In this document: piece by piece, positions 25,561-33,890 of the stretch
Layout: every line of letters begins with the position of its first letter
Numbering within the stretch: the stretch's first letter is position 1
Assembly (NCBI GenBank): GCA_016794625.1
Contig: JAEUGY010000108.1
Location: forward strand, 1-50,041
Direction of reading: 5' to 3'
DNA: 50,041 bases
Origin: Opitutaceae bacterium
Lineage (GTDB): Bacteria > Verrucomicrobiota > Verrucomicrobiia > Opitutales > Opitutaceae
Notes under the pieces: model-generated
Database searches by the model: none
What the model was told of the DNA's origin: nothing
What the model saw: only the letters and a program-made list of their open reading frames with translations
Made by a program: the position numbers and the translations under genes

Positions 25561-26775
25561 ATGTTCCGCTTTCTGCTGACTCTTCTGCTGTGCGCCGGTT
25601 CTCTCCGGGCGCAGACCCCCGTTCCGCGTGGCTCCGGTCCGGAACTGGAGCGCAATCTGCCGGCCGGGTTCAAACGGCTCGAGCTCGGCGCCGCCGCGCC
25701 CGCCTTTCGTCTGCTCGGGGTGGATGATCGCCACTACACGCTGGCTGACTTTGCCCAGTACAAGTACCTGCTGGTTGTTTTCCTCTCCAATCATTGTCCC
25801 TACTCCCACGCCGCCGAGACGCGCATGATCCCCTGGATCAATCGTATGAAGTCAGCGGGTCTTGGCGTGGTGGCCATCCAGCCCAACCACCCGGACGCGG
25901 TCACGGTGGACGAACTCGGCTACAGCAAGTACAACGACAGCTTCGAGGAGATGAAGCTCTACGCCGCCGAGAATCACTTCACGTTCCCCTACCTCTACGA
26001 TGGCGAGACCCAGGCCGTTGCACAGGCCTACGGCGCACTCGCCACGCCGGACTTGTTCCTGTTCGACGAGAACCGGAAGCTGCGGTACTCGGGTCGCTTC
26101 GACGATTCCCGGTTTGAAGAGGCCTCCACGGTGACCCGTCACGACGCCATTGCCGCCTTTGACGATCTGCGCGCCGGACGACCGGTCGCAACCCCCTACG
26201 CCCGTCCGATGGGTTGCGCCGTGAAGTGGCTGACCAAACTGGAGAAAGCCACCACAGTCACCCGTGAGACCAAGTGGGAGCACGATCCCATCACCCTCGC
26301 ACCCATCGACGCCGCCGGCGTGGCCGCCCTGGTCAAGAACCCCACGAACAAACTCCGGTTGATCAATGTGTGGGCCACCTGGTGCGCGCCCTGCGTCGCT
26401 GAATTTCCCGAACTCGCCAAGTTCTCCCGCCGCCTACGGCGCCGCGACTTTGAGGTGATCACGATCAGCCTCGACGTCCCCAAGGATCAGGCGAAAGCCC
26501 TGGCCTTTCTCCAGGCCCAGCACGCCGGCATGCCCGCGCGCATCACCGCCACCCTCAAGGCGGAGGGACGCACCACCAACAATTACCTCTACACCGCCAG
26601 CAGCACCGACGCCCTCGTCCAGGCCCTCGACCCCGAGTGGCCGGGCCCGATCCCGCACACCGTCCTCGTCGCCCCCGGGGGCAAGATCCTCTGGCGCTAC
26701 AACGGCCCCTTCGACGCCACCACCCTCGGCCGCCGCATCCTCGACGAACTCGGCGGCTTCTACCCCCTCGAGTGA
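25561..26775 (+). CDS. Two-domain exported thioredoxin-fold protein (redoxin + TlpA-like)
   Basis: 404 residues from ATG 25561 (MFRFLLTLLLCAGSLRAQ signal peptide); an in-frame ATG at 25534 is less likely. Domain 1 (about 38-200) resembles the AhpC/TSA-redoxin group with active site C79-P-Y-S82, so it keeps only the first cysteine. Domain 2 (about 250-400) is TlpA-like with W274-C275-A-P-C278. Domain 1 could act as a peroxiredoxin or a disulfide acceptor that domain 2 reduces (inference). The gene follows a terminator, so it has its own promoter within 25505-25560. It is one of five exported thioredoxin-fold genes in the window. Confidence 0.85.
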   Translation: MFRFLLTLLLCAGSLRAQTPVPRGSGPELERNLPAGFKRLELGAAAPAFRLLGVDDRHYTLADFAQYKYLLVVFLSNHCPYSHAAETRMIPWINRMKSAGLGVVAIQPNHPDAVTVDELGYSKYNDSFEEMKLYAAENHFTFPYLYDGETQAVAQAYGALATPDLFLFDENRKLRYSGRFDDSRFEEASTVTRHDAIAAFDDLRAGRPVATPYARPMGCAVKWLTKLEKATTVTRETKWEHDPITLAPIDAAGVAALVKNPTNKLRLINVWATWCAPCVAEFPELAKFSRRLRRRDFEVITISLDVPKDQAKALAFLQAQHAGMPARITATLKAEGRTTNNYLYTASSTDALVQALDPEWPGPIPHTVLVAPGGKILWRYNGPFDATTLGRRILDELGGFYPLE

Positions 26776-26820
26776 CCCTCCCCCTTTCTCCTTTACATTC
26801 CAAAAGCCCCCCCAATCTCC

Positions 26821-26902
26821 GTCATTCGTCATTCGTCATTCGTCATTCGTCATTCGTCATTCGTCATTCGTCATTCGTCATTCGTCATTCGTCATTCGTC
26901 AT
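26821..26902 (+). repeat. 7-bp tandem repeat (GTCATTC), about 11.7 copies
   Basis: Bases 26821-26902 are perfect tandem copies of GTCATTC, filling most of the 125-base gap between the thioredoxin gene and the ThuA gene. The array runs into the ATG start codon at 26901, so the normal ribosome-binding position consists only of repeat units and has no Shine-Dalgarno sequence. As 7 is not a multiple of 3, a change in copy number would shift any frame reading through it, and would alter the spacing of upstream signals. Confidence 0.97.
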
Positions 26903-27899
26903 GCTCCTTCGATCCTTTCTCCCGCGCCTGCTCGCCGCCGCCCTGCTCACCGCCTGCCTGCACCACCCGGCCATGGCGGCCGCTGACGCGCCGAAAAAGG
27001 TCCTGTTCTTCAGCAAGTCCTCCAACTTCGAGCACTCGGTCATCAAGCGGTTCAACGGACAGCCGAGCTGGGTCGAAAACGTGCTTTCGGAACAGGGTCC
27101 GCGGCGCGGCATCGACTTTGTCTTTTCCAAGGACGGCAGTCTTTTCACCGCGGAGTACCTGGCCCAGTTCGACGGATTCATGTTCTATACGAGCGGCGAA
27201 CTGACCGCAGTGGGTCGCGACGGCAATCCGCCGATGACTCCGGCAGGCAAGGCCGCCTTCCTCGACGCCATTTACAAGGGCAAGGGCTTCGTGGGGGTGC
27301 ACTCGGCCGGCGACACGTTTCACACCGGCGAAACCGCCGCGACGGTGACGAGTCAGGCCCGCACCTGGCGGTACAAACACCATGGCGACCAAGCCGACCC
27401 CTACATCCGCATGCTCGGGGGCGAATTGATCGTGCATGGCACGCAGCAGATCGCGAAGTCGCGGGTGGTCGATCCGGGATTCCCCGGTTTCGCCTACCTG
27501 GGAGCGACCTTTCCGATGATGGAGGAGTGGTACTCCATGACCGACTTCTCCCCTGACATGCATGTCATCCTCGTTCTGGAAACCGCTTCGATGCGGGATC
27601 CCAACGCCGGCCCCAACTGGCCGCCTCCCGGCGGCTATATTCCGTATCAGCGTCCCGACTATCCCACGACCTGGGCCCGCATGCATGGCGAGGGACGAGT
27701 CTTCTACACCGCCATCGGGCATCGGGAGGACACGTGGACGAATCCGATTTTCCACGACATGCTTTTTGGCGGGCTCGCCTGGTCCGTGCGCAAGGCGGAG
27801 GCGGCCGTCACGCCCAACCTCAAACAGGTAGCCCCCGGAGCCTACGAGCTCCCGCCGGTCTCCGCCCCCGTGGGCGGCCTCCCGCCGGTGAAGAAGTAA
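26901..27899 (+). CDS. ThuA-domain (trehalose utilisation-like) exported protein
   Basis: 332 residues. MLLRSFLPRLLAAALLTACLHHPAMAA is a signal peptide; LTACLH could also serve as a lipobox. The ThuA-like glutamine-amidotransferase fold follows: KKVLFFSKSSNFEHSVI, YLAQFDGFMFYTSGEL, GKGFVGVHSAGDTFH, and GRVFYTAIGHREDTW. ThuA-like proteins in Verrucomicrobia often accompany DUF1080 glycoside-active proteins and act in carbohydrate metabolism, with no firmly known reaction. ATG 26901 is at the end of the GTCATTC array; the frame is open further upstream through the array, but that would encode RHSSFVI repeats before the leader, which is implausible. Confidence 0.85.
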   Translation: MLLRSFLPRLLAAALLTACLHHPAMAAADAPKKVLFFSKSSNFEHSVIKRFNGQPSWVENVLSEQGPRRGIDFVFSKDGSLFTAEYLAQFDGFMFYTSGELTAVGRDGNPPMTPAGKAAFLDAIYKGKGFVGVHSAGDTFHTGETAATVTSQARTWRYKHHGDQADPYIRMLGGELIVHGTQQIAKSRVVDPGFPGFAYLGATFPMMEEWYSMTDFSPDMHVILVLETASMRDPNAGPNWPPPGGYIPYQRPDYPTTWARMHGEGRVFYTAIGHREDTWTNPIFHDMLFGGLAWSVRKAEAAVTPNLKQVAPGAYELPPVSAPVGGLPPVKK

Positions 27900-27944
27900 C
27901 GCCCGGCACGCGCGTCCGAGGATTCCGACCCACCGCGCTGCCCC

Positions 27945-28327
27945 ATGAATCCCCGTCGGTTCGATCCTTCCCGGCGCGCCTTCTTCCCGACCGCCGGGAG
28001 CCTGTTCCTCGCCGCGGCCGCCACTCCGGCGACTCTGCCGGCGCAGACTCCGCTCTCGCTCCCTGATCAACTCTACACCACGGAGGATCCGACACACGGC
28101 AAGCGGCGGTTGTTTGACGGCAGCCCCTTGCGGGGCTGGTGGGCCATTCCGAGGCTGGACCCCGGGCCCGTGTTGGGTGAGGACGACCCGACGGTTACCG
28201 ACCTCACAGCACGCACGCTCGCGCACGCCCAGAAGCGAAGGCGATGTTGGAGCACACCAGTTCCTGGACCGTAGTCGATGGCGCCGTCGTCGGAGGCCAG
28301 CAACCCGCCGGCGCGGTCGGGGAATAA
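27945..28327 (+). pseudogene. Broken DUF1080 (3-keto-disaccharide hydrolase-like) gene
   Basis: The frame starting at 27945 encodes a Tat-like leader (MNPRRFDPSRRAFFPTAG) and the beginning of a DUF1080 domain (RRLFDGSPLRGWWAIPRLDPGP), then loses the family pattern after AHAQK. In the next frame, from about 28242, the pattern resumes with MLEHTSSWTVVDGAVVGGQQPAG before a stop at 28325-28327. A single missing base near 28231-28240 would explain this. The remaining 100-150 residues of the domain are absent, so the gene is both frameshifted and truncated. A sequencing error could explain the shift, but not the missing 3' half. Confidence 0.75.
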
Positions 28328-28385
28328 GAAGGCCTGGTGGAGGCTCTCACGTGGGTGCCGATCCCGGCCGTCACTCGTCCTCCCT

Positions 28386-28946
28386 ATGAAAATTGCCCTG
28401 CTCTCCCTCGCCTCCTCCCTCTTCGTCGCCTGTCTCCCGGCAGCCGAACCTTCCGCCACCACCGCCGAACCGGGGCCCAAGGTGGGCCAGGCTGCGGCGG
28501 CCTTCACGCTGCCGGCGCCCGCCGGCGGTGATGTCTCCCTGGCATCGTTGACGGCCGCCGGGCCGGTGGCCGTGGTGTTTGTCCGTTCGGCCGATTGGTG
28601 TCCCTTCTGCCGGAAGCAGCTGGAGGAGCTGCAGAAGGAACTGCCCTCGCTGCAATCCGCCGGGATCCAGGTGGTCGCGATCAGCTACGACTCGCCGACG
28701 GTCAATCTGGCCGCGACCAAGAAGCTGGGCCTGACCTACCCCCTGCTTTCCGATTCCGGGAGCAAGATCATCGATGCCTATGGGCTCCGCAACGAGCAGG
28801 CCAAGGGGCGGGCTGAGGGCGTGCCGCATCCCGCCATCCTCGTTGTTGACCGCAAGGGCATCATTCGCAGCAAGCTCATGCGGGAAAACTACCGCGACCG
28901 CCCGGCGGCCAGCGAAATTCTCGCCGCCGCCCGAAGCCTGAAATGA
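28386..28946 (+). CDS. Exported peroxiredoxin/AhpC-TSA-like protein
   Basis: 186 residues from ATG 28386. MKIALLSLASSLFVACLPAAE is a signal peptide, with VAC a weak lipobox. The redoxin domain contains VVFVRSADWCPFCRKQLEEL (C72-P-F-C75), VVAISYDSP, YPLLSDSGSKIIDAYG and GVPHPAILVVDRKGII, the standard peroxiredoxin-like order. The CxxC in place of a lone peroxidatic cysteine suggests thiol-disulfide exchange rather than strict peroxide reduction. It follows the broken DUF1080 gene and is convergent with the four-thioredoxin gene (18 bases between stops). Confidence 0.88.
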   Translation: MKIALLSLASSLFVACLPAAEPSATTAEPGPKVGQAAAAFTLPAPAGGDVSLASLTAAGPVAVVFVRSADWCPFCRKQLEELQKELPSLQSAGIQVVAISYDSPTVNLAATKKLGLTYPLLSDSGSKIIDAYGLRNEQAKGRAEGVPHPAILVVDRKGIIRSKLMRENYRDRPAASEILAAARSLK

Positions 28947-28964
28947 GGTCGAACGCGGCGCGTC

Positions 28965-31472
28965 TCAGTCCCCGCGCGCCTTCAACTGCTTGGCCCCGCG
29001 GGCCACAATCTCAGGATCGACGTTGATCCCGGCCTTGGCGAGAGAGGCATCGAGGATCACTTCGCCCGGCAGGTAGCCGATGACGATGTCGACCACCTTG
29101 CCACTGCGATCGATGATGAACTGCGTGGGAATGCCGCGCACCCCGTAGAGTTTGTTCGAAGCGCGATCCGCACCGCGCTCCGCCTTGTCATGGGTCCAGA
29201 GGATGTCGGGATACTTGGCGGCGTTGGCCTTGACCCACGACTCGAACTTGGTGCGCACATCGTTGGTGCAGGAGCCGAGGACCACCACGCCCTGATCCTT
29301 GTACTGGGCGGCCACCTGCTGGGTGTGCGGCATGGCCGCCATGCAGGGACCGCACCACGTGGCCCAAAAGTCGAGGATGACGACCTTGCCCTTGAAGTCG
29401 GAGAGCTTCACGTCCTTGCCGTCGAGAGTCTGGGTAGTGAAATCCGGTGCCATCGCGCCGACCTTGAGCTCCTGACCACGCGGCTCGGGTGCCTTGGGTT
29501 TGGTTTCCTCGGCCGTCCACACCTTCTTCGGCTGGTCGGCCGCCGCCAGTTCGAGCCCGGCGCGGAGGAAGAGGTTGCCCAAGCCTTCGGAGTATTGGTC
29601 GCCAAATCCGGGGATCCAGCCCACCATCCGGCCCGCGGCGTCGATCACCACGGTGGAAGGCACCGGAGGCATGACACCCGCGGTCTTCACGGTGAAGAGG
29701 TTGTCGTAGTGGTTGCGAGATGCCTTGCGGAATTCAGCTTTTTCGTCGTCGGTCATCTCCTCCATCGTCTTGTCCGGCCGCGGCGGCCGGCCCGTGGGAT
29801 CGGCGAAGAGGGGGAAATTCACCTTCGACTGATTGGCAGTCAGCCACTCCTGGGTTTCGGCGAGGGTGGCGAAGCCACTCAGGCCGATAAAGGCGACACC
29901 GGGGTAGCGGGCGCTCCACGACTTCCACGCCGCGAGGTAGGCGTCGCCCGGCCCGTTGGCCCCGCTCCAGATGCCGATCACGGTCAGCTTGCCGGGGGCT
30001 AGAGTGGAATATTTGACCGGCGAACCGTCAAGTTTGAGCAGGTCTCCGTCCACCATCGGATCGCCCGGTTTGAGTTTGCCGAAGCCTTCATAAAACGGCG
30101 CGCGCGGAATCGCGGCCGCGGCGGCGCGTTCCTTTTCCTCCGCCTCCGCCTGGGCGATCTGGGCTTTGCCCTTGGCCACGGTGGCCGCATCCACGGTGAC
30201 GCCGGCCGCCGCCAGCGCCGCCTCGGTGCGGGCGTCGTCGGCGCCGCCATTGCCGACGACCACGCTGACGATCTTCCCATCCCGGCCGATGATGAACTGA
30301 GTCGGGATGCCGGAGACGCCGTAGAGACGGTTGGAGGCGCGCGCCTCGAACGTGGCCCCGCCGCGTTCGTTCGGGTCAAATGCCCAGATCAGACCGGGGT
30401 ATTTTGGCGCGTTGACGGGTATCCATTTCTTAAAGGCGGCAACGGTGTCGCTCGTGCCCGAAGCCAGCACCACCACGCCCTGATCCTGATAGCGGGTCGC
30501 GATCTTCGAGGTGTGCGGGAACGAGGCGATGCAGGGGCCGCACCACGTGGCCCAGAAGTCGAGGATCACCACCTTGCCCTTGAAGTCGGAGAGTTTCACC
30601 TCGGCGCCGTCCACGGTGAGCGCCGTGAAGTCGGGCGCCACCGCGCCGGCGGCGAGCGTCGCCTTGCGCACGGCGGGCGCGGCCGCTCCACCGGCGGGCG
30701 CGGCAACGGTGGCCGCGGCCATCATACCGCCCGCGGCCATCGCCGGAGCCGGCTTGGCGGCAGGCGCGGACGCTGGCGCCGATGCACTGGCCGCCGCAGC
30801 CGCAGCCGGAGCGGCGGCGGCGTTGGCCTTGGGACGTGGCGTGGGCTCCGGGGGCAGGTGCGCGGTGGGAATGGAGAGTCCGGCCTTCGCGAGCAGACGG
30901 GTGACCGCAGGATTTTCCTTATCGCCACCGCCGCCGGCGCGGCCGACGACGCGACCGTCGCGGCCCACCACAAAAATGCTGGGGAACATGGAGGCGCCCC
31001 AGTTATTCCGGAACACGGAGTTGGCAAAGTCCTTGCCCGCGCTGTCGTGGGCGGTGGTGAACTTGAACGCCGCCCCCGTGCGCTTCACCCAGGCGTCATA
31101 GTTTTCGCGGGTATCCGAGGCACAGACGGCCAGCACCACGAGCCCTTCGGCCGCGTAGGTTTCCGCCATTTTGCTGTTGTGCGGCATGGCCGCGATGCAG
31201 GGGCCGCACCAGGTCGCCCAGATGTCGAGCAGCACGATCTTGCCGCGGTAATCGGAGAGTTTCACGTCGGCGCCATCGGGGCCCTGAACCGTGAAATCAG
31301 GGGCCAGATCACCCGGCTTCGGACCCGTAGGCATGCGTTTCACCGCGCCTGCCGCCGGAGGGGTGGCCGCGGCGCTGGCAGGCGTTGGCGCGGTCGCCGG
31401 ATCAGCGGCCTGCGAGGATGCCACCCACGACAGACCGAGCGCGGCAGACAAAAGGAGAAGGGACGATTTCAT
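28965..31472 (-). CDS. Exported protein with four tandem thioredoxin-like domains
   Basis: 835 residues from ATG 31472 (MKSSLLLLSAALGLSWVASSQAA). Domain 1 about 52-205 (WCGPC at 88-92), an Ala/Pro-rich linker about 205-270, domain 2 about 270-430 (WCGPC 310-314), a charged linker, domain 3 about 466-645 in which the active site reads WSGANGPG (502-509) with no cysteine, and domain 4 about 668-830 (WCGPC 706-710). Each keeps the cis-proline segment (FPSIFV, IPTQFI, VPSTVV, IPTQFI). Domains 2 and 4 are very alike, suggesting internal duplication. TlpA proteins normally have one such domain. It probably works in the periplasm as a multi-site disulfide reductase (inference). Confidence 0.9.
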   Translation of the reverse strand: MKSSLLLLSAALGLSWVASSQAADPATAPTPASAAATPPAAGAVKRMPTGPKPGDLAPDFTVQGPDGADVKLSDYRGKIVLLDIWATWCGPCIAAMPHNSKMAETYAAEGLVVLAVCASDTRENYDAWVKRTGAAFKFTTAHDSAGKDFANSVFRNNWGASMFPSIFVVGRDGRVVGRAGGGGDKENPAVTRLLAKAGLSIPTAHLPPEPTPRPKANAAAAPAAAAAASASAPASAPAAKPAPAMAAGGMMAAATVAAPAGGAAAPAVRKATLAAGAVAPDFTALTVDGAEVKLSDFKGKVVILDFWATWCGPCIASFPHTSKIATRYQDQGVVVLASGTSDTVAAFKKWIPVNAPKYPGLIWAFDPNERGGATFEARASNRLYGVSGIPTQFIIGRDGKIVSVVVGNGGADDARTEAALAAAGVTVDAATVAKGKAQIAQAEAEEKERAAAAAIPRAPFYEGFGKLKPGDPMVDGDLLKLDGSPVKYSTLAPGKLTVIGIWSGANGPGDAYLAAWKSWSARYPGVAFIGLSGFATLAETQEWLTANQSKVNFPLFADPTGRPPRPDKTMEEMTDDEKAEFRKASRNHYDNLFTVKTAGVMPPVPSTVVIDAAGRMVGWIPGFGDQYSEGLGNLFLRAGLELAAADQPKKVWTAEETKPKAPEPRGQELKVGAMAPDFTTQTLDGKDVKLSDFKGKVVILDFWATWCGPCMAAMPHTQQVAAQYKDQGVVVLGSCTNDVRTKFESWVKANAAKYPDILWTHDKAERGADRASNKLYGVRGIPTQFIIDRSGKVVDIVIGYLPGEVILDASLAKAGINVDPEIVARGAKQLKARGD

Positions 31473-31722
31473 GGAGGAGAAGGATTCGCGCGGCACGGGG
31501 CCTGGCGGGCCGGATGCGCGGCCTGACCTGAACCCATCCGACCGCCCCTCCGGGGAGGAACCACACTGGCGGACGGAAAAAGGGCCGCAAGGTGTTTAAC
31601 ATGCGGCAGCTGGGGAAACCTCGTTTGGGCAATCGTGCCTATCCCGAGGCCAGGCTCGGACCCTCCTACAGAGGCGGACGCGCCGGCGCCGCAGCCGCCC
31701 CGGTTCTGCTCCGGTAGAGGGC
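31473..31722. other. Intergenic region upstream of the four-thioredoxin gene
   Basis: 250 bases upstream of ATG 31472, followed by the composite repeat at 31723. It should carry the promoter of the four-thioredoxin gene on the minus strand. I see no gene, RNA or convincing promoter boxes; short open frames on both strands are GC-rich artefacts. Confidence 0.4.
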
Positions 31723-31900
31723 GGAGGCGGTACCGAGGGTCCCGTCGCGGCCTCAGCGAGGCCACCTCCAACGGGAACCGCAGGGTGCTATCCTGGAGGG
31801 CGCCGCTCCGTCGGCGCCGGGTGCGCGTCGCGTGCACCCAAACGGCCGGGCGTGGAGATTCGTGGGACCGTCCCCGTGGCGTCGACGGAGCGACGCCCTC
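31723..31900 (-). repeat. Composite REP/BIME-like element (copy B)
   Basis: Read on the minus strand, it begins with a 106-bp unit (31900-31795) bounded by inverted copies of GGAG plus a 20-nt hairpin. The hairpins are GGCGTCG-CTCCGT-CGACGCC and GGCGCCG-ACGGAG-CGGCGCC, whose loops are complementary. Next comes GGAG + GTGGCCTC-GCT-GAGGCCGC, then an inverted GGGACC/GGTACC hairpin closed by CTCC. It matches copy A at 46669-46910 in order and in about 85% of bases over the 106-bp unit. Its left end supplies two bases of the stop codon of the gene ending at 31899. Confidence 0.88.
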
Positions 31901-32408
31901 ACTTCCAATAGGCCGGCACAAACACATAGGCTCCCGCACGCTGTTCCCAATGCGCAGCCACATAGGTGGTCGCAGCGGGGGGAGGGACTTCCCAGCGTCC
32001 TTTCAACCAGCTGTAACCGCGACCGTCCCAGGACCAATAGCCGGGAATCCAGATCGCGTGGGGCGACGGAGCCGCGGTGATCGGTCCTTCCGCCTGCGGG
32101 GGCGGCGGGGCCGGAGGCTCGGGCATGGTGCGGTGGCGCGGGGGCGGCTGGGACCCATAAATCGTGCCTTCGCGGTGATCAACGCCATTGCCAATGGCCC
32201 CGCCCGTCACCGCACCTGCCACCCCGCCGATGATCGCGCCGCCGAGGGCATCTCCCCCGCGGCTGTTGTGCCCGATCACCGCTCCGGCGATCGCACCCAA
32301 CGTACCTCCAACGACCGCACCTTGCTCGGTGCGGGGACCGGAACCGACGCAGCCGGTGAACAGAGTCGCCAACGCGGCTCCGGAAGCGAGAATGAGCGAT
32401 TTATTCAT
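31899..32408 (-). CDS. Glycine-zipper lipoprotein with YXWGXW-like C-terminus
   Basis: 169 residues. Leader MNKSLILASGAALATLFTGC with lipobox FTGC (Cys20). A glycine-rich segment about 30-80 (GAVVGGTLGAIAGAVIGHNSRGGDALGGAIIGGVAGAVTGGAIGNG) forms two glycine-zipper hairpins, as in Rick_17kDa/OmpA-like lipoproteins. The C-terminus about 115-169 holds aromatic repeats (WIPGYWSWDGRGYSWLKGRWEVPP ... HWEQRAGAYVFVPAYWK) of the YXWGXW type. It is anchored in the envelope; role unknown, perhaps stress-related. The next gene upstream (32548-33060) encodes another small exported protein on the same strand. Confidence 0.82.
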   Translation of the reverse strand: MNKSLILASGAALATLFTGCVGSGPRTEQGAVVGGTLGAIAGAVIGHNSRGGDALGGAIIGGVAGAVTGGAIGNGVDHREGTIYGSQPPPRHRTMPEPPAPPPPQAEGPITAAPSPHAIWIPGYWSWDGRGYSWLKGRWEVPPPAATTYVAAHWEQRAGAYVFVPAYWK

Positions 32409-32547
32409 AGGTCAGCCTGAAAAGGAGGGTTGTGCCCACAGCCCATGCGGCCCGACCGCCATCGGCGGGCCCACGAGGTCGGACGTCCCGCATCGGCTCG
32501 GGTTCGGCCCATCGGCCGCGTTCCGCTCCGACCGCAGGAACACGCTG

Positions 32548-33060
32548 TCAGCGGCGGTAATGGCCTCGTCCACCCCACCGTCCGTATCCCACCCCCAAAT
32601 GCACGGACACCGGCGGGTACCAGCGGTAGGGATACGTCCAATAATCCGGATAGTCATCGTAGTAGATCACGCGCGGCGCCGGACGGTACACCACGGTGCG
32701 CCTCTCGGTCACCACCGTCGGCGTGGTCGGCGTGCCGGACGGCGGCATCACTTGATAGACCACGGTGTTGGTGCTGCCGTTCGGCGCCCGAAACACGGCC
32801 AGAACTTGAACGTCGGTTTGCTCAATGCGCTCCAGGGTCAGGCCCTGCGCCGCGGCCGCTTCCGACAGCTCTTTGCCGGTCGGCAGGCGGGGCGTGTGCA
32901 CGATCTGTTGGGGAGCCGCCGCCGGGGGAGCGGCGGGCGCCATTGTCACGACCGGGGCCGTCGCCGCCGCCGCCTGCGCCGGAGTCAGGGACTGGGCCTG
33001 CATCGTGGTCACCGCCGCGGTGGCCAGGGCAAGCGTGAGGGAGAAGGGGGTGGTGTTCAT
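32548..33060 (-). CDS. Small exported Tyr/Trp-rich protein of unknown function
   Basis: 170 residues. Signal peptide MNTTPFSLTLALATAAVTTMQAQ; an Ala/Pro-rich region about 25-50; a short folded part (GKELSEAAAAQGLTLERIEQTDVQVLAVFRAPNGSTNTVVYQVMPP); and a Tyr-rich tail (VIYYDDYPDYWTYPYRWYPPVSVHLGVGYGRWGG). Tails of this kind occur in uncharacterised envelope proteins of Verrucomicrobia. It is 139 bases upstream of the glycine-zipper lipoprotein gene on the same strand and is probably co-transcribed. No enzymatic motif is visible. Confidence 0.7.
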   Translation of the reverse strand: MNTTPFSLTLALATAAVTTMQAQSLTPAQAAAATAPVVTMAPAAPPAAAPQQIVHTPRLPTGKELSEAAAAQGLTLERIEQTDVQVLAVFRAPNGSTNTVVYQVMPPSGTPTTPTVVTERRTVVYRPAPRVIYYDDYPDYWTYPYRWYPPVSVHLGVGYGRWGGRGHYRR

Positions 33061-33376
33061 AGGCAGAGGAAGGGAAGCGCTCGGCTAACGATACGCTCCA
33101 GGGTGCTTGACCGCAACGGGTTCACGCGGGTTCCGTCCGCCCCCCAGCGGTGGCCTCGACTCACTGAACCTACGGTTCATCAAGGATCTACCACACTCGT
33201 CCCGCCGCGACCCGCCCACGCAGGTCGTCGGCAAGAACCCGCGGGGCAGCCTGGTCGAGGACGGCGCCACCGCCTCCCGGGGGTGGGCGCGTTTCGAAAC
33301 CGGGCTCCCCCAAACGGGTTAGGAAACCAGGGTCACTTTTGACATGGTTCGGTCTCGCGTCTTCACACTCGGTCCC
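33061..33376. other. Divergent region upstream of the chaperone-like gene
   Basis: 316 bases between divergent genes. A TTGACA at 33339-33344 is a possible -35 box for the plus-strand gene, but the matching -10 region about 17 bases later (TTCACA) is poor. I see no repeat, terminator or RNA. Confidence 0.3.
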
Positions 33377-33868
33377 ATGAGCACCGCACCGACCGAGCTT
33401 CCCTCCAGTTTGTTGCAATCCTGGATCTCCGAGTTGAACCGCGACTTGGGCTGGGAGGGTAAAGTCGACGACGAGGGGTTCTGCGTCTTCAACGGCAAGG
33501 ATGGACAAGTGGTCGTCGTGCAGGCCGACGACCGGACGGGCGGCCTGCGGTTTTCCGCCGAGGTCGGCGGTCCGGTGGCGGCCGGGGACACCGTCCTGCC
33601 CGCCACGCTGCTGACGGCCAACTACCGCGGCGCGAGCGTCGGCGCCGCCTTCTTCTCGCTCCACCCGGAAGACCGGCGTATCCAGCTGGAATTGGTCTGG
33701 AGCGATCCGGACCGCGGCGGTATCGATCGATTCGCTACGCTGGCGGCACGCTTCAGTCAACTCGCCGACCTCAGCCGGCAGCGCATCTCCAACGGTACGC
33801 TGGGCGAAATCTGGGCCGTGGTGGACGATCCCGGAAGCCGCGCGGCCGGCGACATGATCCGCGCCTGA
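33377..33868 (+). CDS. CesT-like type III secretion chaperone-fold protein
   Basis: 163 residues from ATG 33377 (MSTAPTELPSSLLQSWISELNRDLGW); an in-frame upstream ATG at about 33344 would add 11 residues. The order helix - FCVFNGKDGQVVVVQAD - GLRFSAEVG - VLPATLLTANYRGASVGAAFFSLHPEDRRIQLELVW - C-terminal helix FATLAARFSQLADL is the CesT/SycE small acidic chaperone layout. Such proteins bind one effector and are usually encoded beside it. The next gene starts 22 bases downstream. No secretion apparatus gene is in the window, so the role is inferred from fold pattern alone. Confidence 0.6.
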   Translation: MSTAPTELPSSLLQSWISELNRDLGWEGKVDDEGFCVFNGKDGQVVVVQADDRTGGLRFSAEVGGPVAAGDTVLPATLLTANYRGASVGAAFFSLHPEDRRIQLELVWSDPDRGGIDRFATLAARFSQLADLSRQRISNGTLGEIWAVVDDPGSRAAGDMIRA

Positions 33869-33890
33869 CCAGGGCCGTTCCCTCCCCGCC

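Noticed and set aside
26821-26902. The 7-bp array as a CRISPR or iteron-type origin
   Set aside because: The units are contiguous with no spacers and are too short for CRISPR; there is no replication gene or A/T-rich region beside them.
33339-33367. Sigma-70 promoter before the CesT-like gene
   Set aside because: The -35 box is good (TTGACA), but the -10 region does not resemble TATAAT.
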